Below, piece by piece: positions 1 through 6,431 of a stretch of DNA of 6,486 nucleotides. The notes below the pieces were generated by a model. That model was not told the origin of the DNA and ran no database searches. It saw only the letters and a list, made by a program, of their open reading frames with translations. The position numbers and the translations under genes are program-made. The stretch comes from Rhizosphaericola sp047606825 (lineage in GTDB: Bacteria; Bacteroidota; Bacteroidia; Chitinophagales; Chitinophagaceae): contig JASGDY010000010.1 of assembly GCA_047606825.1 (NCBI GenBank), positions 1 to 6,486 of the forward strand, read 5' to 3'. Every line of letters starts with the position of its first letter. Positions within the stretch are counted from its first letter, which is position 1.

Positions 1-106
1 CGTAGAAAATTTTATGCTGAAAAGGAAAAATGACAGAAAGCAGGTGCAGAAGTATTTTCATGCAACCCATGTTCAGTATGCAGCTTAGAAGAATGATAGG
101 GCTTAA
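1..106. other. Left edge, no assignable gene
   Basis: Several very short frames are open here, none recognisable. One runs in from the window edge at base 2 and stops with TAG at 86-88, giving about 28 codons rich in Lys, Arg and His. It could be the C-terminal tail of a gene that starts outside the window. A second frame could start at ATG 30 and stop at 108-110. Neither shows a signal peptide, a domain or an identifiable motif, and they overlap each other, so no product is claimed. Confidence 0.3.
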
Positions 107-262
107 ATAACTAAACGATTAATAAATACATTTGAGGTCAAAGTAACTTGTCCAGATGGAACTACTTACACAAGTGCACTAATAGTAGTTACAGTTATTG
201 ATGGTGTAGCGCAGTCTCCCGTTGTAATACCTTTACCACATAATGAATGTCTGTATTATTAG
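107..262 (+). pseudogene. 5'-truncated remnant of a small secreted-protein gene, similar to the protein at 374-661
   Basis: A frame opens after the TAA at 104-106 and runs to TAG at 260-262. It has no ATG and no signal peptide. From about base 134 it reads EVKVTCPDGTTYTSALIVV, then about 20 further residues ending in HNECLYY. The pattern matches the C-terminal half of the protein at 374-661. Both have V-K followed by C-x-D-G, a beta-like run of hydrophobic residues, and a second Cys near the C-terminus. The second Cys lies 33 residues after the first here and 35 in the intact copy. I read it as the tail of a divergent duplicate whose 5' half, including the export signal, has been lost or replaced. 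Its function is unknown. The relationship rests on a short alignment made by eye. Confidence 0.5.
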
Positions 263-373
263 CCTGTATTTATCATACTAAGATTTAAGGTAAGTGAAAT
301 AATGACATTCTAATATATAGAGAGTATGTATTAAGACATACCATATTTAATTATTTATTAAAACAAAATTTTT

Positions 374-661
374 ATGAAAAAGTTATTATTTATATTAATG
401 ATGGGTCTCTTATTTTGTAATCAAAGCCATGCAAAACAAGGGAAAAGTAAGAATAATATTGTTGCCGGTTATTTACAGAAAACAAAGAGGTATAAGGAGT
501 TGCCCGCATATATAGCGGTGAAAAATATTTATCAACTATGTGAAGATGGGTCTACAATAGTAGTGGGCCTTGTAGTAATCAGTTTAGATGAAGCTGGTAA
601 TGTTCTAAGTTCGGGAGTAATCAATTATCCTGGAGACCATAGTTGCCCAACAGCAGCCTAA
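374..661 (+). CDS. Small secreted protein of unknown function, two Cys in the mature part
   Basis: This 95-residue protein has a clear Sec signal peptide: MKK, a hydrophobic core at residues 4-14, and a likely cleavage after A20 (S-H-A). The mature part is about 75 residues. It starts with a Lys-rich stretch (residues 21-41), followed by a beta-like hydrophobic region. It has exactly two Cys, C56 (in C-E-D-G) and C91 near the C-terminus, which could form a disulfide in the periplasm or outside the cell. I do not recognise the family. The ATG at 374 is chosen because it begins the signal peptide; the upstream 263-373 is AT-rich and shows no convincing TAnnTTTG promoter or Shine-Dalgarno. The gene ends 28 bases before the GLPGLI gene in the same direction, so cotranscription is likely. 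A remnant of a related gene lies directly upstream. Candidate roles, all inference, are an exported peptide precursor or a substrate of the barrel protein downstream. Confidence 0.8.
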   Translation: MKKLLFILMMGLLFCNQSHAKQGKSKNNIVAGYLQKTKRYKELPAYIAVKNIYQLCEDGSTIVVGLVVISLDEAGNVLSSGVINYPGDHSCPTAA

Positions 662-689
662 GCATGGAATTTTTTGAAATTTTGGATTA

Positions 690-1442
690 ATGAAATATAC
701 GGTTATTTGTATAGCGATTCTTATTGTGACCATGTGTCCAACTATTTTACTGGGGCAAAATACTAATTCCTCTGTAGGAAAGGTGGTATATAAAAAAGGG
801 AAGAATACTTTCCTATTATTCTTTAATGAATCGGGCTGTATAAATGTATATCAACAAGATGTACCTCAAGTAGATATAAAAAACATTGCCACATCTTTAG
901 GAATAACGACTATTGACTCAGATGTCTTGGCTTCTAAAATTAAATCTTCTATAGAACATAATAATAAAGCAGATAATAATTCTCTATACAAAGGAATATT
1001 TACACCCTACTACTATACAAGAACAAATTATATAAATGGAGTAAAATATTGTGTATCGGATACGGTGCATAAAGATGCATATAAATGGAGATTATTACCA
1101 GATAATCTTACATTCCTACAGCTAAAGTGTCGTAAAGCAGAAATGCAACACAATGGTATAACTTATTTTGTCATTTATACAACTGAAATCTCCTTGCCAT
1201 ATGGACCTGAACGATATGGCGGGTTACCAGGTGTCATTTTATGTATTGAGGATTCTGTTAGTAAAATGAAGACGGAAGCTATTGAGATAGAATATCCATA
1301 TACAAAAGTTGTTCCTATTCCTATAAGTCCGTGTACAGATGGAATTAGTATATCATTACAAAATTTTAGAAAGCTTATAAACAAGCAAAATACAGATATT
1401 AATGAAATACTTAAAGCATACAATAAAGATAAACAAAAATGA
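690..1442 (+). CDS. GLPGLI-family periplasmic protein
   Basis: This 250-residue protein has a signal peptide (hydrophobic core about 5-21, likely cleavage after G22 in L-L-G-Q) and the hallmark of the GLPGLI family. In order it shows W133, the C147-R-K-A segment (usually C-x-K-A in the family), the T-T-E-I block around 164-167, G172-P173, and G-G-L-P-G-V-I-L at 177-184 followed by I-E-D. The family motif GLPGLIL is thus nearly intact, with V in place of the second L. Length and domain position fit the family. GLPGLI proteins are restricted largely to Bacteroidota, are exported, have no settled biochemical role, and often sit beside outer-membrane receptor/barrel genes, as here. The mature part has Cys at 50, 121, 147, 185 and 215. 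The gene follows the small secreted protein by 28 bases and is followed by a hairpin and then the barrel gene. A periplasmic helper role for the barrel or the small protein is inference. Confidence 0.9.
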   Translation: MKYTVICIAILIVTMCPTILLGQNTNSSVGKVVYKKGKNTFLLFFNESGCINVYQQDVPQVDIKNIATSLGITTIDSDVLASKIKSSIEHNNKADNNSLYKGIFTPYYYTRTNYINGVKYCVSDTVHKDAYKWRLLPDNLTFLQLKCRKAEMQHNGITYFVIYTTEISLPYGPERYGGLPGVILCIEDSVSKMKTEAIEIEYPYTKVVPIPISPCTDGISISLQNFRKLINKQNTDINEILKAYNKDKQK

Positions 1443-1501
1443 AAAAGAGAATGTATGAGTGTATTAAAAGTTAAAAAAATAAATGAAACGTTATTTATCG
1501 A

Positions 1502-1558
1502 ATAATGGCTAAATAATTGATAATTGTATTATCAATTATTTAGCCATTATACTTTTTT
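1502..1558 (+). terminator. 23-bp perfect hairpin with T-run, between the GLPGLI and barrel genes
   Basis: Bases 1502-1524 are the exact reverse complement of 1528-1550, with a TGT loop. The stem is AT-rich apart from one GGC/GCC block. It is followed by a run of six T at 1553-1558, so it has the form of an intrinsic terminator for the small-protein/GLPGLI transcript. The barrel gene's ATG is at 1565, only 14 bases after the stem, so this element also occupies the place of that gene's ribosome-binding region. It may therefore act as an attenuator or translational block rather than a plain end of transcription. The perfect dyad could also bind a regulator as DNA. Confidence 0.75.
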
Positions 1559-1564
1559 ATTTTA

Positions 1565-4264
1565 ATGTTTAAAAAAAAGATTATATTTTTTGTTTTTCTT
1601 TCTTTTTCTCTATCAATCATAGTAAAAGGACAAAACAAGCATCTGTTGATTGAAGGGGTCATTAAGTGGACAAACAAAAAAAATAGCTTTGCTTCAATTG
1701 AGGCAAGAAATGACAGTTGCATAAAGTCGGAATCATTCGGCTATAGCTTTGTCGATTCTATAGGACGTTTTAACCTATCTATATTGTTTAAAGATTCTTT
1801 GCCTCAAAATGTTTGTTTATACATAACTTCCATAGGTTATGTAACTAGGGTGGAAAAAATTAATATATTAAACAGAGCTCTTATTAAATTACCTGAAATC
1901 GTTTTATTCGAAGATGCCAAGCAGCTTCCAGATATTTATGTAAAGTATAAGCAGTTAATAAAGCAGAAAGGAGATACAACGGAATTTGACGCAAGTGCTT
2001 TCAAGAAAATAAACCAGGATAATATTGGTGATTTGGTAAAAAACATACCAGGATTCTCGTTTGATACAAATTCTGGAAAAATTATCTATAATGAGAAAAT
2101 TATTGAAAGGGTACTGATTGAAGGGCAAGACTTGTATGAGAAAAATTATAGTCCACTTATTCAGAACCTTTCTACAAATGGAATTCAAAACATACAAGTT
2201 ATCAAAAATAGAAAAAATGACGAATCTCTTTCATCTCTATTTTCTGGTGCAAAAGAAGATGTATTAAATATTAATTATAATAACAACAAGAAAATAAGAC
2301 TCTATGGTTCCTCCGATCTGAAATTAAGTTTTAGTAAGGCTTATTCTATGGATGCAAATATGATAGCATTGCTTCCAAAAATAAAAATGGTAGCGTTTAA
2401 TAATGAAAATAATATAGGAAAAACAGAAAATGCGTTTAAAGGTAGAGATAACCTGTTATATAGTACAGATATGGACAATAACATTGAACTCAATTATCCA
2501 ATGAGGCAATCTTTTGCAATTCCTTATAAGATAGCAAATTCTCAATTATCTCCCAATCTTTATAATTTTAATAAGTCCTCTTTTACGTCTTCGTTGACGC
2601 AATGGAGCAAGAATAAAATTTCAATAAAAAACAAACTAGATTATGGATATGATAAAAGCCAACAATATATTGAGAATACACAATACTATTTTCTTAATAA
2701 TACAATTACGAACACTGTTTTTCAGAATGACACCTTATTGTATAAAAATATTTTCATCAATGAATATATAAAGGCTAAATATCACATGACACCTCGCCAA
2801 GAAATCTTATATTCAGCATCTATAGGAATAAACCGTTATAGAAATAATAAAAATGAGACAATTAACAATACTGTGAATAAGAGTCTTATTCACTATAATC
2901 TCTTAGATTTTAGGCAAAACATAGAATATAATCATTTACTTGGAAAAAAAGATTTGCTTTCATTCTTTATAACGCACGGCTATGAAAAAGAACCGGAAGA
3001 GCTAATATTTGGACCTCAATTTGGATTAGATAACTATTCAGAACTTTATAATTTTAATCAGTACATAACTAAAATAAATAGAGCATTTTCTTATCGGATT
3101 AGATATTCCAAACGAAAAAATGGAAAGAGCTATAGTTTGGAGATTGGAAAAAATAGATTTGAAATGCCATTTCATGGAAATATTATTACAGAAACATTAG
3201 ATGAGAATAAAATGTATGAGAATGAGAGTGTTTCAGATAAGTATATAACAGATAATTTTTATTTGAAAGGGAACATTAACCTATCCATTTTTCATAATAA
3301 AGGCAATATTTCTTTTGCTCCAAACATTAGCAAAGAAAATAGACAATTTGTAAATAATAATATCGAGAAAATACGGAAAATCGTGTTGTTGGGTGACTTA
3401 AAAATAGATTATAAATTAGCTGAAAACAAACTTTTATTTCTCAATCTAAACTCTGGAATGGCTTCACTGCCTATTCAAATGGCATACCCAAACAGTTTTT
3501 TTGAAAATAACACAACTTATATTTCTGGAAATGATTCATTGTTTATTAAAAATCAATACAATATAAATGTTTCCTATTCAGATATAGATTTATTTAGAAA
3601 AAAGCGAATGTTTTTTATCAGTTATATTTTACAAAGTAGCCCAGTCTATTACTTAGATAATCTTATAAATAATGGTATTTATAATTTTCAGAACGCAATG
3701 GTTTCTACTAGAAGAAGCCCATTGAATATATTTTCATTAAGATTAGAAAAATTATTTTCTTCTATTGAATCTCGATTTATATTAAGCAATAATGCATCTT
3801 ATCTGAACAATTATACAATGCTTAATTATCGAGAACAGAAAAATACAATATACATAAATGATATTTCCGCAGAGTTAAAAAGCTTCCCTATTTCAGGGTT
3901 TCACATCGATTTGTATGCAGGATGGAAATATTCTGTTCAAAATGTTAACAACGAAAGAATATTAGTTGCGAATAACTTTCAAGGTAGATTTAATTTCGAA
4001 ATTAAACCAGTAGAAAATATTATTTTGAATATAATTTACGAATATATGAGAAATAGTAGTAATTATGGTCATTCTATCGATTATTCTTTTTTAGATTTCA
4101 GATTTGATTATAAGATAAGTCAAAAAATTGGAATTAAAATATTGGGTAACAATATCTTTAACAACAAAACCTTTTTTTCCAATTCATCTACGAACTATTC
4201 TTATTCTTATAATTCCATTAAACTTAGGCGTATTTTGGTTGGTGGGCTTATATATAATTTCTAA
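1565..4264 (+). CDS. Outer-membrane beta-barrel protein with CarboxypepD_reg-like and plug-like N-terminal domains
   Basis: This 899-residue protein has a signal peptide (M-F-K-K-K, hydrophobic core about 6-20, likely cleavage after G22 in K-G-Q). Residues about 27-113 look like the CarboxypepD_reg-like beta-sandwich found at the N-terminus of many Bacteroidota outer-membrane receptors. Residues about 136-214 match the plug-type segment of that group: G-D-T-T-E-F-D, then L-V-K-N-I-P-G-F, I-I-Y-N, V-L-I-E-G-Q-D-L and I-Q-V-I. The rest is rich in Asn, Tyr and Ser with alternating hydrophobic residues, typical of a barrel, and ends in F899, as expected for a C-terminal strand recognised by the BAM machinery. 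No SusD-like partner or FecI/FecR regulator is present, so a SusCD glycan pair is unlikely. The start is fixed by the signal peptide and by an in-frame TAG at 1541-1543. The neighbouring small secreted and GLPGLI genes suggest transport of a peptide or small protein, but substrate and direction are unknown. Confidence 0.88.
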   Translation: MFKKKIIFFVFLSFSLSIIVKGQNKHLLIEGVIKWTNKKNSFASIEARNDSCIKSESFGYSFVDSIGRFNLSILFKDSLPQNVCLYITSIGYVTRVEKINILNRALIKLPEIVLFEDAKQLPDIYVKYKQLIKQKGDTTEFDASAFKKINQDNIGDLVKNIPGFSFDTNSGKIIYNEKIIERVLIEGQDLYEKNYSPLIQNLSTNGIQNIQVIKNRKNDESLSSLFSGAKEDVLNINYNNNKKIRLYGSSDLKLSFSKAYSMDANMIALLPKIKMVAFNNENNIGKTENAFKGRDNLLYSTDMDNNIELNYPMRQSFAIPYKIANSQLSPNLYNFNKSSFTSSLTQWSKNKISIKNKLDYGYDKSQQYIENTQYYFLNNTITNTVFQNDTLLYKNIFINEYIKAKYHMTPRQEILYSASIGINRYRNNKNETINNTVNKSLIHYNLLDFRQNIEYNHLLGKKDLLSFFITHGYEKEPEELIFGPQFGLDNYSELYNFNQYITKINRAFSYRIRYSKRKNGKSYSLEIGKNRFEMPFHGNIITETLDENKMYENESVSDKYITDNFYLKGNINLSIFHNKGNISFAPNISKENRQFVNNNIEKIRKIVLLGDLKIDYKLAENKLLFLNLNSGMASLPIQMAYPNSFFENNTTYISGNDSLFIKNQYNINVSYSDIDLFRKKRMFFISYILQSSPVYYLDNLINNGIYNFQNAMVSTRRSPLNIFSLRLEKLFSSIESRFILSNNASYLNNYTMLNYREQKNTIYINDISAELKSFPISGFHIDLYAGWKYSVQNVNNERILVANNFQGRFNFEIKPVENIILNIIYEYMRNSSNYGHSIDYSFLDFRFDYKISQKIGIKILGNNIFNNKTFFSNSSTNYSYSYNSIKLRRILVGGLIYNF

Positions 4265-4314
4265 TTAACTCAAGTTACATTTGGATGAATCTAAAAATAT
4301 ATAATACTATCTTC

Positions 4315-4396
4315 TGTAAGTGTCCCTAAAAAAGAGACCGTTTAAAAATAGTAAATTTTTCTAATTCCAAACTGTCTGTTTTTAGGGACATTTACA
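4315..4396. repeat. 82-bp near-palindromic element with 18-bp terminal inverted repeats (MITE or IS remnant)
   Basis: The left end TGTAAGTGTCCCTAAAAA (4315-4332) matches the reverse complement of the right end (4379-4396) at 17 of 18 positions. The element begins TG and ends CA. Pairing continues imperfectly inwards (AGAC and GTTT on the left against GTCT and AAAC on the right), leaving a loop of about 25 bases. It contains no reading frame. I see no target-site duplication in the flanks. It lies exactly where the AT-rich block meets the more GC-rich DNA carrying the pepE remnant. A bidirectional terminator for the barrel gene is the alternative; the large loop and lack of an immediate T-run argue against it. 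Confidence 0.6.
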
Positions 4397-4413
4397 CATA
4401 CTTTTTTCGATAG

Positions 4414-4716
4414 ATAAAAGCCATTTCGAAAAATGATGCGTTTTTTACGGGGTCAAAGTGGCAATGCGTTTTTATTGGTTAAAATCTTACACGAACAATG
4501 ATTGATGCAACCTTTGCGTGCGGGGCTTTTGCAGGGCGTTTTTTATCTCGGCTGTAGTGCAGGAAGCAATATTCCATGCAGACGACCAATAATATCCCAA
4601 TCGTCTACACGCCGTCTTTTGATGCGTTGGGGCTTATGCGGTTCAATATCAATCCGCATTACCTCGGCCCACCCCCACGTCAAAAACAAGGAAAGAAGCC
4701 AATTCTTGAAAATTTA
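4414..4716 (+). pseudogene. pepE: Peptidase E (dipeptidase E) pseudogene, truncated and frameshifted
   Basis: Three pieces in two frames together follow the middle of PepE, a cytoplasmic serine peptidase (family S51) that cleaves N-terminal Asp-Xaa dipeptides. Piece 1 (4414-4452) reads IKAISKNDAFFTG, matching the segment before the family's G-G-G-N. Piece 2 (from 4460) reads GNAFLLVKILHEQ, then an in-frame TGA at 4499-4501, then QPLRAGLLQG and L-G-C-S-A-G-S-N, which is the nucleophile motif (usually G-W-S-A-G). Piece 3 (from 4576) reads QTTNNIPIV, S-F-D-A-L-G-L and F-N-I-N-P-H-Y-L, including the His motif. The A-C-P-T usually found between pieces 2 and 3 is missing. The N-terminal third and about the last 50-60 residues of a normal PepE (roughly 230 residues) are absent. 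Similarity begins within 20 bases of the inverted-repeat element. The base composition matches fabH, not the AT-rich cassette, so this is an old backbone gene in decay. No functional product is possible. Confidence 0.8.
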
Positions 4717-4770
4717 CCCCGTTTACCCCACATTTCCGAGCGTATTTCTTCGCATTTCCAAAAATCTTAA

Positions 4771-4778
4771 TATTTTTG
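4771..4778 (+). promoter_or_regulatory. Possible Bacteroidota -7 promoter box for fabH
   Basis: TATTTTTG matches the Bacteroidota sigma-ABfr -7 consensus TAnnTTTG and lies 30 bases before the fabH ATG, giving a 5' leader of roughly 20-25 bases. No exact TTTG -33 box is visible; the nearest candidates at the expected distance are TTTC-like. It fits because the decayed pepE upstream cannot be an active operon partner. Confidence 0.4.
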
Positions 4779-4808
4779 TCGCCGATTTTTAGACTTATAA
4801 AATACAAT

Positions 4809-5813
4809 ATGGGCAGACCCAGAGCGGCGATTACTTCTGTTGGAGGATACGTTCCTGAATATCGATTGACCAACCAAGAGTTGGAGAAGATGGTAAATAC
4901 AACAGATGAATGGATACGTACACGCACCGGTATCGAAGAGCGTAGAATACTCAAAACACCTGGGCTGGCGAGCAGCGACATGGCTGTTCCCGCCATCGAG
5001 GAAATCCTCCGGAAAAAGAACCTGAAGCCCACAGAAATCGACGCTATCATCTGTGCGACGGTGACACCCGACATGGTGTTCCCTGCCACGGCCAATATCA
5101 TTTCGGACAAACTGGGTGCGACCAACGCCTTTGGATTTGACCTGGAAGCCGCTTGCAGCGGTTTTCTGTTCGCTCTGACCACGGGAGCTTCCTTTTTGGA
5201 ATCCGGCCGCTACAAAAAAATCATCGTCGTCGGTGTAGACAAGATGAGTTCCATAGTGGACTACACTGACAGGAGTACCTGCATCATATTTGGCGACGGC
5301 GCGGCAGCAGTCCTGTTGGAACTGGTTGACGAGGAGGAAAACATAGGTATCATGGACACCATCCTCAAATCCGACGGCGCGGGACGCAAACACCTGCACA
5401 TGGTTGCCGGTGGGTCGCTGAAACCTGCATCCATCGAATCCGTTACCAACAAGGAACACTTTATCTATCAAGAAGGACAGCCTGTCTTTAAATATGCCGT
5501 AACCGACATGGCGGACATAAGTGCCGAAATCATGGCTAAGCACAACCTTACCGCCGACGATATCGCCTGGCTGGCGCCCCATCAAGCCAACCTGCGCATC
5601 ATCGAAGCGACCCGGGAAAGAATGGGCATCCCCAAGGAAAAAGTCATGATCAACATCCACCGTTATGGCAATACGACGGCAGCGACAATCCCTTTGTGCC
5701 TTTGGGAATGGGAAAAGCAACTGAAAAAAGGCGACAATATCATACTGGCGGCTTTCGGTGGTGGCTTTACTTGGGCTTCCGCATGGCTACGGTGGGCTTA
5801 CGACAGCGAATAG
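4809..5813 (+). CDS. fabH: 3-oxoacyl-ACP synthase III (KAS III, FabH)
   Basis: This enzyme starts type II fatty-acid synthesis in the cytoplasm by condensing an acyl-CoA primer with malonyl-ACP. The 334-residue protein has the full catalytic set: nucleophile C116 in A-A-C-S-G-F, H258 in P-H-Q-A-N, and N288 in H-R-Y-G-N-T-T, plus the C-terminal glycine-rich G-G-G-F-T-W-A-S-A at 317-325. Length is normal for FabH. ATG 4809 is chosen because M-G-R-P-R-A-A-I-T-S-V-G-G-Y-V-P is the usual FabH N-terminus; a TTG-initiated extension to 4776 would add 11 residues with no family match and would overlap the -7-like box. Composition is markedly more GC-rich than the cassette upstream. It is not preceded by rpmF, the common fabH neighbour in Bacteroidota, so it may be a stand-alone or second copy. 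The gene has its own promoter-like box and terminator and is probably monocistronic. Confidence 0.97.
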   Translation: MGRPRAAITSVGGYVPEYRLTNQELEKMVNTTDEWIRTRTGIEERRILKTPGLASSDMAVPAIEEILRKKNLKPTEIDAIICATVTPDMVFPATANIISDKLGATNAFGFDLEAACSGFLFALTTGASFLESGRYKKIIVVGVDKMSSIVDYTDRSTCIIFGDGAAAVLLELVDEEENIGIMDTILKSDGAGRKHLHMVAGGSLKPASIESVTNKEHFIYQEGQPVFKYAVTDMADISAEIMAKHNLTADDIAWLAPHQANLRIIEATRERMGIPKEKVMINIHRYGNTTAATIPLCLWEWEKQLKKGDNIILAAFGGGFTWASAWLRWAYDSE

Positions 5814-5836
5814 ACTATTTTTGATAATCCATTTGA

Positions 5837-5882
5837 AAAACCTGCATAGATTCCACGAAGGTCTATGCGGGTTTTGTTTTTT
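5837..5882 (+). terminator. Intrinsic terminator of fabH
   Basis: AAAACCTGCATAGA (5837-5850) pairs with TCTATGCGGGTTTT (5862-5875) over 14 bp with one G-U pair and an 11-base loop. A T-rich tail (GTTTTTT) follows up to 5882. It lies 24 bases after the fabH stop. The A-run on the left side could let it also work on the minus strand. Confidence 0.88.
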
Positions 5883-6088
5883 CACGCAAGGACGCAAAGA
5901 TGCCAGGAAAGGCGTTGAGCAATAAACCCAAACACACTCAATTTTCATCTTTCCTCTTTTTTTCTACGTACCATTCCCTTCGGGAGACCGCGCGGACCGT
6001 AAGGATAATGCAATTGTCTTATCAGGGTTTAGAACACTTTACGACTACTTAATTTAAAATATTGATTTTTAATGTATTATAAATATTA
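5883..6088. other. Intergenic stretch without a recognisable gene
   Basis: I see no coding region with family features here. Two small items stand out. ACGCAAGGACGCAAAG at about 5884-5899 is a degenerate tandem of an ACGCAA(A/G)G unit. A GC-rich patch at about 5971-6002 has a short TCCC-TTC-GGGA hairpin and GACCG-CGCG-GACCG, standing out against AT-rich flanks. The stretch from about 6045 is strongly AT-rich. No tRNA or rRNA signature was seen. Confidence 0.4.
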
Positions 6089-6232
6089 TTACAAAGAGCA
6101 GCATTTACGACCTTTACATGGGTTGGCAATATTTTGATAGACCAAACCATGTGATAACCCATCAAGCTCATTGGCAAGAAGAGCAAAGTCCACAGAGACA
6201 AGACAGCCTCCATCTTCATCCTGTATCGCCAT
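6089..6232 (-). CDS. Doubtful small Cys-rich reading frame, possibly a decayed relative of the 374-661 protein
   Basis: Read on the minus strand from ATG 6232 to TAA 6089-6091, this frame gives 47 residues. It starts M-A-I-Q-D-E-D-G-G-C-L-V and ends N-P-C-K-G-R-K-C-C-S-L, with Cys at 10, 39, 44 and 45. There is no signal peptide from this start. The same frame has another ATG at 6344-6346 beginning M-K-N-I-L-T-F, but three stops lie between. Its E-D-G, L-S-x-G and following Cys line up with E-D-G, L-S-S-G and C91 of the small secreted protein, in the same order and with one gap. That would make it a broken third relative. The similarity is weak and could be chance; overlapping frames are also open, so even the reading frame is uncertain. 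Confidence 0.25.
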   Translation of the reverse strand: MAIQDEDGGCLVSVDFALLANELDGLSHGLVYQNIANPCKGRKCCSL

Positions 6233-6380
6233 ACTTCTGAAAAAAGAACGCAGGAATTAAAAGACCTAGGCAAACATACTTTGTTTCAGAAAATGGTATC
6301 AGGCGTCGGTGATAGAATTTATGGAAAATGTTAGAATATTTTTCATAATAGTCTTTTTTGGGTTAATGGACAAAAATGTG

Positions 6381-6431
6381 CCTTTCATTCGCTGAAAGCC
6401 TCGCTGGTATTACCTTTCGGCGAATGAAAGG
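6381..6431. repeat. Inverted repeat, 18-bp arms
   Basis: CCTTTCATTCGCTGAAAG (6381-6398) is the reverse complement of 6414-6431 except for one T-G position, with a 15-base loop. There is no T-run on the plus side. On the minus strand the stem is followed by a short T-run (the complement of AAAAA at 6372-6376), so it could terminate a minus-strand gene lying beyond the window. It could equally be a mobile palindromic repeat. The rest of 6233-6486 shows no recognisable gene. Confidence 0.6.

Noticed and set aside
324..341. GTATGT...ACATAC dyad upstream of the small secreted protein gene
   Set aside because: Only 6-bp arms with a 6-base loop in AT-rich DNA; too weak to call an operator.
1175..1423. 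Minus-strand reading frame opposite the GLPGLI gene
   Set aside because: It is antisense to a gene with a clear family motif and signal peptide and shows no motif of its own.
1565..4264. SusC-type glycan import receptor
   Set aside because: No SusD-like gene or glycan enzyme is adjacent; the plug segment fits the broader barrel family better than SusC.
4276..4283. TACATTTG as a promoter box after the barrel gene
   Set aside because: It fits TAnnTTTG, but there is no TTTG upstream at the right distance and no intact gene downstream; the same 8-mer also occurs at 127-134 inside the small-protein remnant, so it is probably chance.
4502..4792. Two short overlapping plus-strand frames before fabH as separate small proteins
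   Set aside because: Joined together they follow successive parts of PepE, so they are pieces of one pseudogene, not two genes.
4767..5720. Long minus-strand open frame opposite fabH
   Set aside because: FabH on the plus strand has all catalytic motifs; the antisense frame is a by-product of its GC-rich codon use, and its translation resembles no family.
5884..5899. ACGCAAGG/ACGCAAAG as a CRISPR or tandem repeat array
   Set aside because: Only two imperfect 8-base units, with no spacers and no further copies.
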